A DNA stretch of 64,000 nt from Chitinophagaceae bacterium (GCA_018335935.1 JAGXRG010000071.1:51163-115162); one strand, 5' to 3'. Positions 28,081 to 37,112 are shown, counted from the first letter of the stretch. Notes: generated from the letters alone by a model not told the origin. Made by a program: numbers and translations.

Positions 28081-28989
28081 ATGCGTAAAATAAAAAATTA
28101 TTTAAGTCTTATTAAGTTTTCTCATAGCATTTTTGCATTACCCTTTGCAATTATTGGTTTTGTTTTAGGAGTTAAGGATTATGAGTTTGTTGGACATGGT
28201 GTAGCTTCAATTGAACATCATCCATATTTTTTAACAAATAGTCTCATTAAATTAGTTCTAGTAATAGTTTGCATGATTTCTGCAAGAAGTGCAGCTATGG
28301 CTTTTAACAGATACTTAGATAGAAATATTGATGCCATAAATCCTAGAACAAAAATTCGAGAAATTCCTGCTGGAATTATTACTCCAAAAAATGCATTACT
28401 CTTTACCATTGTATCTTGCATTGTATTTTTAATAAGTTGTTTTTTCATTAACAACATGGCTCTAGCTTTGGCTCCTGTAGCTTTATTTGTTATTCTCTTT
28501 TACAGCTACACAAAACGATTCACTGCTTTATGTCATTTGGTTTTAGGGCTTGGATTATCACTTGCTCCTATTGGTGCTTATATTGCTGTTACTGCTAAGT
28601 TCGAAATTTTACCAATCCTTTTTTCATTTGTTGTGTTGTTCTGGGTAAGTGGTTTTGATATTATTTATGCTTTACAAGATGAAGTTTTTGATAAAGAAAA
28701 TCAACTTCATTCAATACCTGCATTTATGGGTAAAAAAAATGCTTTAACTTTTTCTAGATTACTTCATTTAGCATGTGCTGCACTTATAATTTACATTGGC
28801 TATAACTTCAATTTTCATCTGATGTATTGGATAGGTGCATTGATTTTTATAATCATGTTATTTTATCAGCAAAGTATTGTTAGTCCGAGTGATTTAAGTA
28901 AGGTTAACATTGCATTTATGACCTCTAATGGAATTGCGAGTATCGTATTTGCTGTGTTTGTTATTACTGCTATCATCTTAAATATTTAA
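28081..28989 (+). CDS. UbiA-family polyprenyltransferase (quinone biosynthesis, MqnP/UbiA-like)
   Basis: 302 aa from the ATG at 28081. About eight membrane helices and the two Asp-rich prenyl-diphosphate-binding motifs are visible: NRYLDRNIDAINPRT (NxxxDxxxD, about residues 73-87) and the YALQDEVFDKENQLHSIP motif (about 196-213). It attaches a polyprenyl tail to an aromatic acid in the inner membrane. Since Bacteroidota make menaquinone, it may be MqnP of the futalosine route rather than true UbiA; the window has no other men/mqn genes to decide. Three bases separate its stop from the ruvX TTG start. Confidence 0.88.
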   Translation: MRKIKNYLSLIKFSHSIFALPFAIIGFVLGVKDYEFVGHGVASIEHHPYFLTNSLIKLVLVIVCMISARSAAMAFNRYLDRNIDAINPRTKIREIPAGIITPKNALLFTIVSCIVFLISCFFINNMALALAPVALFVILFYSYTKRFTALCHLVLGLGLSLAPIGAYIAVTAKFEILPILFSFVVLFWVSGFDIIYALQDEVFDKENQLHSIPAFMGKKNALTFSRLLHLACAALIIYIGYNFNFHLMYWIGALIFIIMLFYQQSIVSPSDLSKVNIAFMTSNGIASIVFAVFVITAIILNI

Positions 28990-28992
28990 ATT

Positions 28993-29403
28993 TTGGCAAG
29001 AATCATTTGTTTAGATTATGGAGGAAAAAGAACTGGTATAGCTGTTACGGATCCCTTGCAAATAATTGCTACTGCACTAGAAACCATTTCTACACACGAT
29101 TTAATTCCTTTTTTAAAAAAATATTTTAAAGCAGAACAAGTAGAATTAATATTAATAGGTTATCCATTGAATTTAAACGACACTCCAACCCATGCAACAG
29201 CATTAGTACACAAAGCTATCAAGCAATTACAACAATCTTTTCCTCAAATTCCAATTGAAAAAATTGATGAACGATTTACTTCTAAAATGGCTTCTAAAGC
29301 AATGATAGAAATGGGAATGAAAAAAAAAGATAGACAAAAAAAAGAAAATACAGATATGATTGCTGCTACAATTATGCTACAAGAATATTTACAGAATAAA
29401 TAA
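28993..29403 (+). CDS. ruvX: RuvX/YqgF Holliday-junction-resolvase-like nuclease
   Basis: 136 aa, RNase-H fold. CLDYGGKRTGIAVTD (residues 6-20) carries the first catalytic Asp; GYPLNLNDTPTHATA and the KIDERFTSKMA segment and the DMIAAT ending match the family. In E. coli the protein (YqgF) processes the 16S rRNA 5' end. The start is TTG at 28993, supported because translation from there gives exactly the family N-terminus and no ATG is available. It is 3 nt downstream of the UbiA-like gene. Confidence 0.92.
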   Translation: MARIICLDYGGKRTGIAVTDPLQIIATALETISTHDLIPFLKKYFKAEQVELILIGYPLNLNDTPTHATALVHKAIKQLQQSFPQIPIEKIDERFTSKMASKAMIEMGMKKKDRQKKENTDMIAATIMLQEYLQNK

Positions 29404-29431
29404 TCTCTAAGATTAACTTATTTGAAATGGT

Positions 29432-29439
29432 TACTTTTG
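29432..29439 (+). promoter_or_regulatory. -7 element for def
   Basis: TACTTTTG, a perfect TAnnTTTG match, 23 nt before the def ATG in the 59-nt spacer after ruvX. No -33 TTG at the right distance. Confidence 0.45.
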
Positions 29440-29462
29440 TATATTAAATTAAGCAATAAATT

Positions 29463-30041
29463 ATGATTTTTCCTATTGTAGCATATGGTTCTCCTGTTTT
29501 AAGAAAAATAGCAAAAGAAATAAATGCAGATTACACAGAGCTAGAATTATTTTTAGCAGACATGTGGGAAACCATGTATTACAGTAATGGAGTTGGTTTA
29601 GCTGCTCCTCAAATAAATAAAGACATTAGAGTTTTTGTAATCGATAGCAAACAAATATTTGAATCGATGGAATCTGATGAAAAAAAATCATACCCTGATG
29701 CTCCTGGGTATAAAGGTGTTTTTATAAATCCAAAAGTAATTGAACTAACTGGTGAAGAATGGGCTTATAATGAAGGTTGTTTAAGCATTCCCAAAATTAG
29801 AGAAGATGTGTATAGACCAGAAGCTGTTACAATTCAATTTTTAAATGAAAAATTTGAGCCGATTGAACAAACTTTTCATGGCATTACTGCAAGAGTAATA
29901 CTACACGAATATGATCATTTAGAAGGAAAACTTTTTATAGATTATTTAAAACCTTTAAAGAAAAAATTACTACAAAGTAAACTGAACGATATTAGCAAAG
30001 GAAAAATTAAAGTTGATTATAAAATGAGCTTTGCCAAATAA
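29463..30041 (+). CDS. def: Peptide deformylase
   Basis: 192-aa metalloenzyme removing the N-formyl group from nascent proteins. The three motifs are complete: GVGLAAPQI (about residues 45-53), EGCLSIP with the metal-binding Cys, and HEYDHLEGKLF with the two metal-binding His and catalytic Glu. Length is typical of Bacteroidota Def, which carry a small insert (MESDEKKSYPDAPGYK) in the first half. Its TAA shares one base with the ATG of the next gene. Confidence 0.97.
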   Translation: MIFPIVAYGSPVLRKIAKEINADYTELELFLADMWETMYYSNGVGLAAPQINKDIRVFVIDSKQIFESMESDEKKSYPDAPGYKGVFINPKVIELTGEEWAYNEGCLSIPKIREDVYRPEAVTIQFLNEKFEPIEQTFHGITARVILHEYDHLEGKLFIDYLKPLKKKLLQSKLNDISKGKIKVDYKMSFAK

Positions 30042-30982
30042 TGAAATGCTTTTTTCTCATTTGTCTTTTACCGCTTTTTGTTTCTGCACAAGACACAACT
30101 GTTGTTGATGATTATAGAGTAGTTACTTTACCAGAAGTATTTATTAGAAATAATTTCGATTATAAAAAACTCATTCAGCAAATTAAAGAAGACACTACTT
30201 TTTATAAAGCCTTTAGAAACCTTAGAATACTAGGATATACTTCTTACAACGATATTCAAATTCTCGATAAAAAAAATAGGATCAAAGCTTCATTAAGCAG
30301 CAAAACAATTCAACATAGAGCCGATTCTTGTAGAACAACTGAAATTATTGAAGAAACCACTATAGGTGATTTTTATAAAAATAATCATGAATATAATTAT
30401 TTAACTGCTGAATTATATGCAAGCTTATTTTTTAGTAAAGGAAAGGTTTGCGGCGAAAATAATATTGTAAAAGGAAAACTGATTGATCCTAGTAACAAAT
30501 CAGGAATGGAAAAACACAAAGAACAATTAAAAATGCTGTTTTTCAATCCTGGTCAAAAAATTCCTGGTATACCATTTATTGGAAATAAACTGGATTTATA
30601 CGATGAAAGAGCTCAAAAATATTACGATTATAAAATTGACATTGTAGAATTTCAACAAAAAAATTGCTACACTTTTACTATAAAACCAAAAGATAATCTG
30701 GGCTGGTTTAAAGATAAAGGCCTAGTGGTAGATGAAATGATAACATGGTTTGATATAAAAACCTTAGAAGTGTTGGCAAGAAATTATAAACTTAGTTATA
30801 GAGCCGGAGTATATGATTTTGATGTTACTATGGAAGTCATTATGGATAAGTTCAATGGTCTAACAGTACCAAAAACTTTACGTTATAAAGGCAATTGGAG
30901 GTTTTTATTTAAAAAAAGAGAAAACGCTGTTTTTACAGCTACATTATTTGATTTTAAAGAAGGTACTAATTCTTTACATTAG
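30041..30982 (+). CDS. Secreted protein of unknown function
   Basis: 313 aa with a signal peptide (MKCFFLICLLPLFVSAQ). I do not recognise a named family. The mature part begins with PEVFIRNNFDYKKLIQQIKEDTTFYKAFRNLRIL and contains beta-rich stretches (ITWFDIKTLEVLARNYKLSYRAGVYDFDVTMEV) reminiscent of outer-membrane lipoprotein-sorting or DUF5686-type folds, ending in KGNWRFLFKKRENAVFTATLFDF. Its ATG overlaps the def stop, so it is co-transcribed with def. The last 17 nt overlap the convergent exbD gene. Likely periplasmic or outer-membrane associated. Confidence 0.7.
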   Translation: MKCFFLICLLPLFVSAQDTTVVDDYRVVTLPEVFIRNNFDYKKLIQQIKEDTTFYKAFRNLRILGYTSYNDIQILDKKNRIKASLSSKTIQHRADSCRTTEIIEETTIGDFYKNNHEYNYLTAELYASLFFSKGKVCGENNIVKGKLIDPSNKSGMEKHKEQLKMLFFNPGQKIPGIPFIGNKLDLYDERAQKYYDYKIDIVEFQQKNCYTFTIKPKDNLGWFKDKGLVVDEMITWFDIKTLEVLARNYKLSYRAGVYDFDVTMEVIMDKFNGLTVPKTLRYKGNWRFLFKKRENAVFTATLFDFKEGTNSLH

Positions 30983-31367
30983 CCACAACCTTTGCTCCTA
31001 CACGTTTTGCAGATGACATGATTTTGAAAAAGCTTCCAGTAAAAGAAATAGTGTCTGCATTAATTACTACCGATGGTGTATCTAAATATTGGCGAACTTT
31101 AGCTACTTCTGCACTAATAATAGTATCTAATAAATTTTCTGGTATTTGTTGCTGATTTAAAAAAATGTTATTGTCTTTATCAATAGATACAACAATATTT
31201 TGCTTTGTTTTTGTATCAGATTTTCCTTTTGGGTTATTTACTTTAACCACATTTGGATTAGCTAGTGTAGATACAATTAAAAAGAATAATAAAAGAATAA
31301 ACAAAATATCATTCAATGCACTTGAATGCAATTCGGGTTTTTCTCTTAATTTTTTTCTAATATTCAC
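30966..31367 (-). CDS. exbD: ExbD/TolR-family biopolymer transport protein
   Basis: 133 aa from a GTG start. A basic N-terminus is followed by one membrane helix (SALNDILFILLLFFLIVSTLANPNV, residues 17-41) that contains the proton-path Asp (D20), then a periplasmic domain with VVSIDKDNNIFLNQQQIPE. With ExbB it converts proton motive force into work for TonB-dependent import or outer-membrane integrity. It lies 36 nt downstream of exbB across a heptamer-repeat spacer. Its end overlaps the convergent upstream gene by 17 nt. No tonB gene is next to it. Confidence 0.9.
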   Translation of the reverse strand: MNIRKKLREKPELHSSALNDILFILLLFFLIVSTLANPNVVKVNNPKGKSDTKTKQNIVVSIDKDNNIFLNQQQIPENLLDTIISAEVAKVRQYLDTPSVVINADTISFTGSFFKIMSSAKRVGAKVVANVKN

Positions 31368-31403
31368 AATTTCAATTATTAATTATTAATTATTAATTCA
31401 GAA
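31368..31403. repeat. Heptamer repeat spacer between exbB and exbD
   Basis: The spacer contains three identical ATTATTA units in tandem (31375-31395), flanked by looser 7-nt units. It fills the gap between the exbB stop and the exbD GTG start. Part of the heptamer family discussed under findings. Confidence 0.7.
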
Positions 31404-32069
31404 TTATTTAGTCGGTTCTTGCAAAACATCTAAAAATTCTGAACTAGCAGCTTCCATTTTATACGCTGTTTTTTCTATTTGTGTCGATAAATAATTATGA
31501 GCAATGTAAGCAATCAAACCAACAATTAAACCTGTTCCAGAGGTTATCATTTTTACATAAATACCTCCTGCAATAGTATTTAATTCAAATCCACTATTGT
31601 TAATGTTATAAAATAATTGAATCATACCAACAATAGTTCCTAAGAAACCAAACATGGGTGCAATACCAGCAATTAAAGAAAGTACTGAAAGGTTTTTTTC
31701 CATTTTGTACATTTCTAATTTGCCTACATTTTCCATGCTTCGTTCAATGGCATCAATAGGTTTACCAATTCTTTGAATGCCCTTATTAATCATTTTTGCC
31801 ACAGGATTATCTGTGTTTTTAGCTAGGTTTTTTGCAGCTGCTATATTTCCACTCACAATATTATCTTTAATAATGTTCATGAAACTAGTTTCAATTTTCG
31901 AAGCTTTGCGAATAGCAATCACTCTTTCAAAAAAAACATATATAGTAGCTGCAAAAAGAATATATAGAGGATACATGATCCAACCACCTTTTTGTAATAA
32001 ATCTATCATTGAAATTTTTGCTGCACTTTCAACAGCATCTGCTGAAACTTGTAAAATATAATAAAGCAT
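31404..32069 (-). CDS. exbB: ExbB/TolQ/MotA-family proton channel protein
   Basis: 221-aa inner-membrane protein with three membrane segments (about residues 25-45, 125-150 and 165-190) and the family pattern IAGIAPMFGFLGTIVGMIQLF and KMITSGTGLIVGLIAYIAHN. It forms the proton channel with ExbD/TolR. It is the first gene of an exbB-exbD pair on the minus strand, without tonB or further tol genes. It could serve TonB-dependent receptors such as the two encoded at 44-54 kb, but that is inferred from function, not position. Confidence 0.93.
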   Translation of the reverse strand: MLYYILQVSADAVESAAKISMIDLLQKGGWIMYPLYILFAATIYVFFERVIAIRKASKIETSFMNIIKDNIVSGNIAAAKNLAKNTDNPVAKMINKGIQRIGKPIDAIERSMENVGKLEMYKMEKNLSVLSLIAGIAPMFGFLGTIVGMIQLFYNINNSGFELNTIAGGIYVKMITSGTGLIVGLIAYIAHNYLSTQIEKTAYKMEAASSEFLDVLQEPTK

Positions 32070-32165
32070 AAAGGCGTATTATTTATTTATGTATCAAATA
32101 AACGAATTGTAGGGGAATAATGTTGTTAAGACTTTAGTTTTAAGATAGTTTTTGCAGTTTATTTT

Positions 32166-33077
32166 TTAAAAACAGCTGTTAATGATTTCACTAATATCAA
32201 TTTTTTGATCAACATGTATCCATTTTATGGATAAATCTTTTTTAAACCAAGTCATTTGCCGTTTTGCATATTGTCGGGTATTAATTTTTATTCTTTCAAT
32301 AGCAAAATCTAAACTACAATTCCCATCAAAATATTCAAACAATTCTTTATATCCTACTGTTTGTAGAGCATTCAAGTGTTTATATGGTAGTAATGATTTA
32401 ACTTCTTCTACTAACCCTTCCTTTACCATAACATCAACTCTATCATTTATTCTATTAATCAAAACGTTTCTTGAAAGTTCTAAACCAATTTTAATGATGT
32501 TAAAAGGTCTTTCAATTTTTTTGATTTGTTTGAAAGAATTGATGGATTTACCAGTAGTTTCAACAACTTCTAAGGCCCTCATTAATCTTTGTGGGTTTTG
32601 TTGTTCTGCAGTTTTCCAAAATTCGAAGTCTTTGTGTTTGACTTCTTCTTGTAACCAAATTAGTCCATGTTTTTTGTATGAAGAAATGATTTTTTCTCTA
32701 ATGATAGATGGAATTTCTGGCATTTCATCTATTCCATTACAAAATGCATTTACATACAAACCAGTGCCACCAACCATTACAGCGAATTGATGCTTTTGAA
32801 AAATGGCTTCAACTGTTTCGAGAGCAAATTTCTCAAACACCCCAGCATTAACTTCATCGTGAATGGAATGTGAGTTAATAAAATGATGATGAACAGTTTT
32901 AAGTTCTTGTTGAGATGGTTTAGCAACCCCAATATTGAGTTCTTTAAAACACTGACGAGAATCGACAGAAATAATTTCTGTTTGAAGATGTTGTGCTAAC
33001 CGAATGGCAAAATTAGTTTTACCAACAGCAGTTGGACCAACTATAACAAATACAGTATTTTTTGAGTTATGAGTTAT
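32166..33077 (-). CDS. miaA: tRNA dimethylallyltransferase with no canonical start codon
   Basis: The frame is open from a TAA at 33083-33081 to 32166 and encodes a full-length MiaA of about 300 residues: P-loop GPTAVGKT (codon for G at about 33038), DSRQCFKELNIGVAKPS, the HHHFINSHSI segment, the QNPQRLMRALEV segment and RQYAKRQMTWFKK. The enzyme isopentenylates A37 of tRNAs reading UNN codons. There is no ATG, GTG or TTG between the TAA and the P-loop; the only near-cognate codon there is ATA at 33077, used here as the provisional start. A GTG at 32840 would delete the P-loop. A heptamer array abuts the start region. Identity is certain; the start is not. Confidence 0.9.
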   Translation of the reverse strand: MTHNSKNTVFVIVGPTAVGKTNFAIRLAQHLQTEIISVDSRQCFKELNIGVAKPSQQELKTVHHHFINSHSIHDEVNAGVFEKFALETVEAIFQKHQFAVMVGGTGLYVNAFCNGIDEMPEIPSIIREKIISSYKKHGLIWLQEEVKHKDFEFWKTAEQQNPQRLMRALEVVETTGKSINSFKQIKKIERPFNIIKIGLELSRNVLINRINDRVDVMVKEGLVEEVKSLLPYKHLNALQTVGYKELFEYFDGNCSLDFAIERIKINTRQYAKRQMTWFKKDLSIKWIHVDQKIDISEIINSCF

Positions 33078-33175
33078 GAGTTAAGAGTTAAGAGTGAAAG
33101 TCAAAATTAAAAAGTCAAAACCAAAAATAAAACATGCAACACCAAACAAGAAACTTCAAACTAGTAACAAAAACC
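33064..33175. repeat. 112-bp degenerate heptamer array between lepA and miaA
   Basis: Sixteen contiguous 7-nt units fill 33064-33175. The left end has GAGTTAT twice (33064-33077), then GAGTTAA twice and GAGTGAA; the rest follow a looser NNNAAAC/NNNAAAA pattern with AGTCAAA occurring twice (33099 and 33113). The array runs from the miaA 5' end to the lepA stop codon, so it constitutes the whole spacer. Confidence 0.8.
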
Positions 33176-34959
33176 TAATCCAACTTCAACACAGCTAAAA
33201 AAGCCTCTTGTGGAATTTCTACATTACCTATTTGTCGCATACGTTTTTTACCTTCTTTTTGTTTTTCAAGAAGTTTTCGTTTTCTGCTAATATCTCCTCC
33301 ATAACATTTAGCTGTAACGTCTTTACGCATAGCACTAATGTTTTCACGAGCTATAACCTTTGCTCCAATGGCAGCTTGTATAGAAATTTGGAATTGCTGA
33401 CGGGTTAATAATTCTTTTAATTTTTCACAAAGTTTTCTTCCAAAATCTTGTGATCTGCTTCTATGAATTAAAGCACTTAAGGCATCAACTTTTTCACTAT
33501 TAAGTAAAATATCCATTCTAACAATATCAGCTTCTCTATATCCTATTGGGTGATAATCGAAAGATGCATATCCACGTGTTTGAGATTTAAGCTTATCGTA
33601 AAAATCAAAAACAATTTCAGTTAAAGGCATTTCAAACGTAAGCTCTACACGTGTTGCAGTTAAATATGTTTGTCCTAATAATATGCCTCTTTTGCCTAAA
33701 CAAAGTGTCATAATATTTCCAATATATTCACTTTGTGTAATAATTTGAGCTTTAATAAATGGCTCTTCAATCCTATCTAATTTAGTAGGATCAGGCATTT
33801 CAGCAGGATTGTTTACGTCTATCCTTTCATTTTTTGTGGTGTAAGCTATGAAACTAACGTTAGGTACAGTTGTTATTACAGTTTGATTAAACTCACGTTC
33901 TAATCTTTCCTGTATAATCTCCATGTGCAATAATCCTAGGAATCCACAACGGAAACCAAAACCTAAAGCTTGAGACGTTTCTAATTCAAAAGTTAATGAA
34001 GCATCGTTCAATTGTAGTTTTTCCATGCAATCTCTCAACTCTTCAAAAGCATCAGTTTCAACAGGGAAAATACCAGCAAAAACCATAGGTTTAACTTCTT
34101 CAAATCCATTAATTCTTTCAGCCATACTTCCACTAGAAGTTAGTGTATCTCCAACCTTAACTTCTTTAGCATTTTTAATTCCTGTAATAATATAACCCAC
34201 ATCGCCACAACCTACATGTTGTTTGGCTTGCATACCAAATTTTAGCACACCAATTTCTGTTGCTTCATACTCCTCACCAGTTGCAATGAACTTTACTTTT
34301 TGCCCACGAGTAATAGTTCCATTCATGATTCTATAGTAAATAATAATTCCTCTGAAACTATTGAAAACACTATCAAAAATTAATGCTTGCAAAGGTGCTT
34401 GGGGATCTCCTTTTGGTGCAGGAATTCTTTCAATTATTGCTTTTAAAATTTCGTTAATCCCAATGCCGCTTTTTCCACTTGCTAGTAATATGTCTTCTGG
34501 TTTGCAACCAATTAAATCAACAATTTGATCAGTAACTTCAGGAATCATAGCCCCATCCATATCAATTTTATTGATAACAGGTATAATTTCTAAATCATTT
34601 TCTATTGCTAGATATAAATTACTGATGGTTTGTGCTTGAATACCCTGAGAGGCATCTACTAATAACAAAGCTCCTTCGCATGCAGCTAAAGCTCTACTCA
34701 CTTCATAACTAAAATCTACGTGACCAGGTGTATCAATTAAATTCAATACATATTCTTCTCCCTGATAAGGATAGTTTATTTGTATGGCATGACTTTTAAT
34801 GGTGATTCCTTTTTCACGTTCAAGGTCCATATCATCCAACACTTGAGCCTGCATATCACGTGCACCAATAGTTTGAGTATCTTCTAATAATCTATCGGCA
34901 AGTGTACTTTTTCCGTGATCGATATGTGCAATGATGCAAAAATTCCTGATGTTCTTCAT
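33175..34959 (-). CDS. lepA: Elongation factor 4 (LepA)
   Basis: 594-aa ribosomal GTPase (back-translocase or initiation-quality factor). G1 is [13 protein letters not shown] (residues 11-23), G3 [17 protein letters not shown]4 NKIDMDGA; domains II, III and V follow, and the LepA-specific C-terminal domain carries [28 protein letters not shown] before the end. Full length. Its TAG is the first base triplet after the heptamer spacer. A TATCTTTG element only eight nt before the ATG predicts a nearly leaderless message. Confidence 0.97.
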   Translation of the reverse strand: MKNIRNFCIIAHIDHGKSTLADRLLEDTQTIGARDMQAQVLDDMDLEREKGITIKSHAIQINYPYQGEEYVLNLIDTPGHVDFSYEVSRALAACEGALLLVDASQGIQAQTISNLYLAIENDLEIIPVINKIDMDGAMIPEVTDQIVDLIGCKPEDILLASGKSGIGINEILKAIIERIPAPKGDPQAPLQALIFDSVFNSFRGIIIYYRIMNGTITRGQKVKFIATGEEYEATEIGVLKFGMQAKQHVGCGDVGYIITGIKNAKEVKVGDTLTSSGSMAERINGFEEVKPMVFAGIFPVETDAFEELRDCMEKLQLNDASLTFELETSQALGFGFRCGFLGLLHMEIIQERLEREFNQTVITTVPNVSFIAYTTKNERIDVNNPAEMPDPTKLDRIEEPFIKAQIITQSEYIGNIMTLCLGKRGILLGQTYLTATRVELTFEMPLTEIVFDFYDKLKSQTRGYASFDYHPIGYREADIVRMDILLNSEKVDALSALIHRSRSQDFGRKLCEKLKELLTRQQFQISIQAAIGAKVIARENISAMRKDVTAKCYGGDISRKRKLLEKQKEGKKRMRQIGNVEIPQEAFLAVLKLD

Positions 34960-34966
34960 AAGTGGG

Positions 34967-34974
34967 CAAAGATA
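34967..34974 (-). promoter_or_regulatory. -7 element for lepA
   Basis: TATCTTTG on the minus strand, a perfect TAnnTTTG match. The expected transcription start (34961-34963) lies two to four bases before the lepA ATG at 34959. Confidence 0.5.
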
Positions 34975-35027
34975 GTGTTGTAGCAGATTTGAATACTACT
35001 TTATAAAAGAAATGAAATGTTTTAAGA

Positions 35028-35996
35028 CTATTTTTTAGATTGCAGTTCTTGTTCTTCTTTTAGTTTACGAGCTTTAACCTGTTCTTGTAAATATGTGATA
35101 CTCACATTGAGTTCAAACCCAATGATTAATACCATAGAATTAAAGTAAACTAAAGTCATAATAATTAAAACTGTACCAATTGAGCCATACACTTTATTAA
35201 AGTTGCCAAAATTGTTCACCCAATAAGAAAATAAAATGGTTGTAGCCATTAATAAAAATGTGGCAAGAATAGCACCAGGCGAAGCAATCTTCCATCGTTT
35301 ATGAACAGATGGGGCGTATTTGTAAATAAAGGCAATGCTATAGAAAACTAAAGTTATAATAACAATCCACCTTAATTCATTCCACCAAGGCAAATCAGCC
35401 TTTTTCTTCATTCCGAATAATTTTTTTAAGAAAATAGCCAATTGTTCTTGTCCAACTAAAATTAAAATTGAACCTATTAATAATAGAAGAATTAAGAAAG
35501 TTAGTTTAATGGCTCTCCATCTTTTATGAAACAGCCAACCCTTTGTTTGAGCTATGGACTTATCGAAAGTTCTTATAATACCCATCATTGCATTGGATGC
35601 ATAAAACATAACCAATAAAATACCAAAAGAAAGTAATCCGCCTCGTTGTGTTCCAAAAAAATCATTCAAAAAATCTCTTACAAATAAATAAGTGCTTCTA
35701 TTGGGCGAAAGTTGTTTTGTGAGTTTTAAAAGTTCTGCATTAAACTCTCTACTAATTTGTAAATAGGGAACTAAAGTAAAAATTAAAATACAAGCTGCCG
35801 GAATAGCCATAATAAAATTAAAAGAAATAGCTGCTGCTCTTTCATTTAAGCCCACTTTATTTATTTGTTGAAAAAAAAATAGCACTACATCGTACAATGG
35901 TAAACCTTGAAATCCGGGAATGATAATTTTCTTGCTTTTTCTAATAATAAAAGCAATAGGAGGAAAAGTGATAATTAATTTTTCGAATTTAGTCAA
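35028..35996 (-). CDS. YihY/BrkB-family membrane protein
   Basis: 322 aa with six predicted membrane helices in the YihY/virulence factor BrkB arrangement: the first around SFNFIMAIPAACILIFTLVPYL, the next GGLLSFGILLVMFYASNAMMGIIRTFD, and the last GSIGTVLIIMTLVYFNSMVLIIGFELN. A cytoplasmic Lys/Glu-rich tail follows. The name RNase BN once given to this family was mistaken; function is unknown, possibly transport or lipid translocation. It is 4 nt downstream of mltG and so co-transcribed with it. Confidence 0.9.
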   Translation of the reverse strand: MTKFEKLIITFPPIAFIIRKSKKIIIPGFQGLPLYDVVLFFFQQINKVGLNERAAAISFNFIMAIPAACILIFTLVPYLQISREFNAELLKLTKQLSPNRSTYLFVRDFLNDFFGTQRGGLLSFGILLVMFYASNAMMGIIRTFDKSIAQTKGWLFHKRWRAIKLTFLILLLLIGSILILVGQEQLAIFLKKLFGMKKKADLPWWNELRWIVIITLVFYSIAFIYKYAPSVHKRWKIASPGAILATFLLMATTILFSYWVNNFGNFNKVYGSIGTVLIIMTLVYFNSMVLIIGFELNVSITYLQEQVKARKLKEEQELQSKK

Positions 35997-36000
35997 TGGC

Positions 36001-37029
36001 TTATTTTTCTTTTTCTGCTAAATATTTAGTTAATGCTTTATGATAAATAGCTGCATATTGTTTATGCTCTGCAAAAGTATTGCTAAAGTGATGTGTACCA
36101 CTCATATCGGCATTAGCTACAAAAAATAAATAATTTGTTTTTGGGGCATTTAGTACAGCATCAATTGTTTTTATAGCTGGAGTACAAATGGGTCCTGGGG
36201 GCAACCCTTTATTTATATAAGTGTTGTAAGGAGATTTATATTGAGTATGCACTCTTAAAATTCTTCTTAAGGCAAAATCTTTTACTGCAAATTTTACTGT
36301 TGGATCAGCAGCTAGTGGCATTCCAATTTTTAATCTATTCATATAAACACTTGCAATATTGCCTTTTTCAGCTTCATTGTTGGTTTCTTCTTCAACTATA
36401 GATGCAATAATGTAAACCTGTAAAGGTGTTAGTCCTAACTGATCTGCTTTTGATTTTCTATTATTAACATCCCAGAATTTTTTTGATTCAACTGCAAGTT
36501 TCTCTATCATTTTTTCAACTGGAGTACTCCAGAAAAAAGTATAAGTATTAGGTATTATGTTAAACATTAGTGTATTGCTATCTGCATTTATAGAAGATAA
36601 TACTCTAGGATCTTTAAGAACTCGAAGTGCAGAAATAGAATCGGTAGAAAAATTTTTATTGATGAGTTTTGCCAAATCATTTACTGATCTTAATTTATTA
36701 ATCACTAAGTTAAATTCTGCTTGTTTATTATTTTTAAATATTCGGGCAATATCAATTAAGCTTTCTCCTTTTTTAAATTTGAACTTTCCAATTTTAATTC
36801 TATCCCAAATTTTTAGCTGTGTTCCAATTTTTTCGAATAAAAAAGTTGAAGAAATAATTTGTTCATTAACTAATAATTCTAATACATCTTCTTTTGCTAT
36901 ATTATCTACTTCAATTACTATGGTTTTGCTGGGTTCAGAAAATGTTGTTGCAGAGCCATTAAAAAGCCAAAAAACAAATCCTGATATAATGAACAAACTA
37001 AGTAATAATGATATGATTACTTTTTTCAT
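36001..37029 (-). CDS. mltG: Endolytic murein transglycosylase MltG
   Basis: 342 aa, YceG family. One N-terminal membrane helix (residues 3-24) anchors the protein in the inner membrane. A LysM-like subdomain (VINKLRSVNDLAKLINKNF) precedes the catalytic domain, which has the hallmark IASIVEEETNNEAEKGNIASVYMNRL with the catalytic Glu, and the PLAADPTVKFA and YNTYINKGLPPGPICTPAIKTIDAVLNAP segments. It cuts nascent glycan strands. It forms an operon with the BrkB-like gene and is divergent from bshC. Confidence 0.95.
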   Translation of the reverse strand: MKKVIISLLLSLFIISGFVFWLFNGSATTFSEPSKTIVIEVDNIAKEDVLELLVNEQIISSTFLFEKIGTQLKIWDRIKIGKFKFKKGESLIDIARIFKNNKQAEFNLVINKLRSVNDLAKLINKNFSTDSISALRVLKDPRVLSSINADSNTLMFNIIPNTYTFFWSTPVEKMIEKLAVESKKFWDVNNRKSKADQLGLTPLQVYIIASIVEEETNNEAEKGNIASVYMNRLKIGMPLAADPTVKFAVKDFALRRILRVHTQYKSPYNTYINKGLPPGPICTPAIKTIDAVLNAPKTNYLFFVANADMSGTHHFSNTFAEHKQYAAIYHKALTKYLAEKEK

Positions 37030-37080
37030 AAAATAAAGATAAGGTACAGTTGAAATAGAAAAGCATACAGTTTATTCTTT

Positions 37081-37088
37081 TAGATTTG
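37081..37088 (+). promoter_or_regulatory. -7 element for bshC
   Basis: TAGATTTG, a perfect TAnnTTTG match, 24 nt before the bshC ATG in the mltG-bshC divergent spacer. No -33 TTG at the right distance. Confidence 0.45.
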
Positions 37089-37112
37089 TAATCAATTTAT
37101 TAAAATAAAGTA

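Noticed and set aside
32227..32790. 187-codon open frame on the plus strand
   Set aside because: Antisense shadow of miaA, whose own product is unmistakable over the same bases.
33064..33175. Heptamer array considered as a CRISPR array or IS remnant
   Set aside because: Units are 7 nt with no spacers, and there are no terminal inverted repeats, target duplications or transposase fragments nearby.
36557..37036. 159-codon plus-strand frame
   Set aside because: Complement of mltG, which has full catalytic motifs in its own frame.
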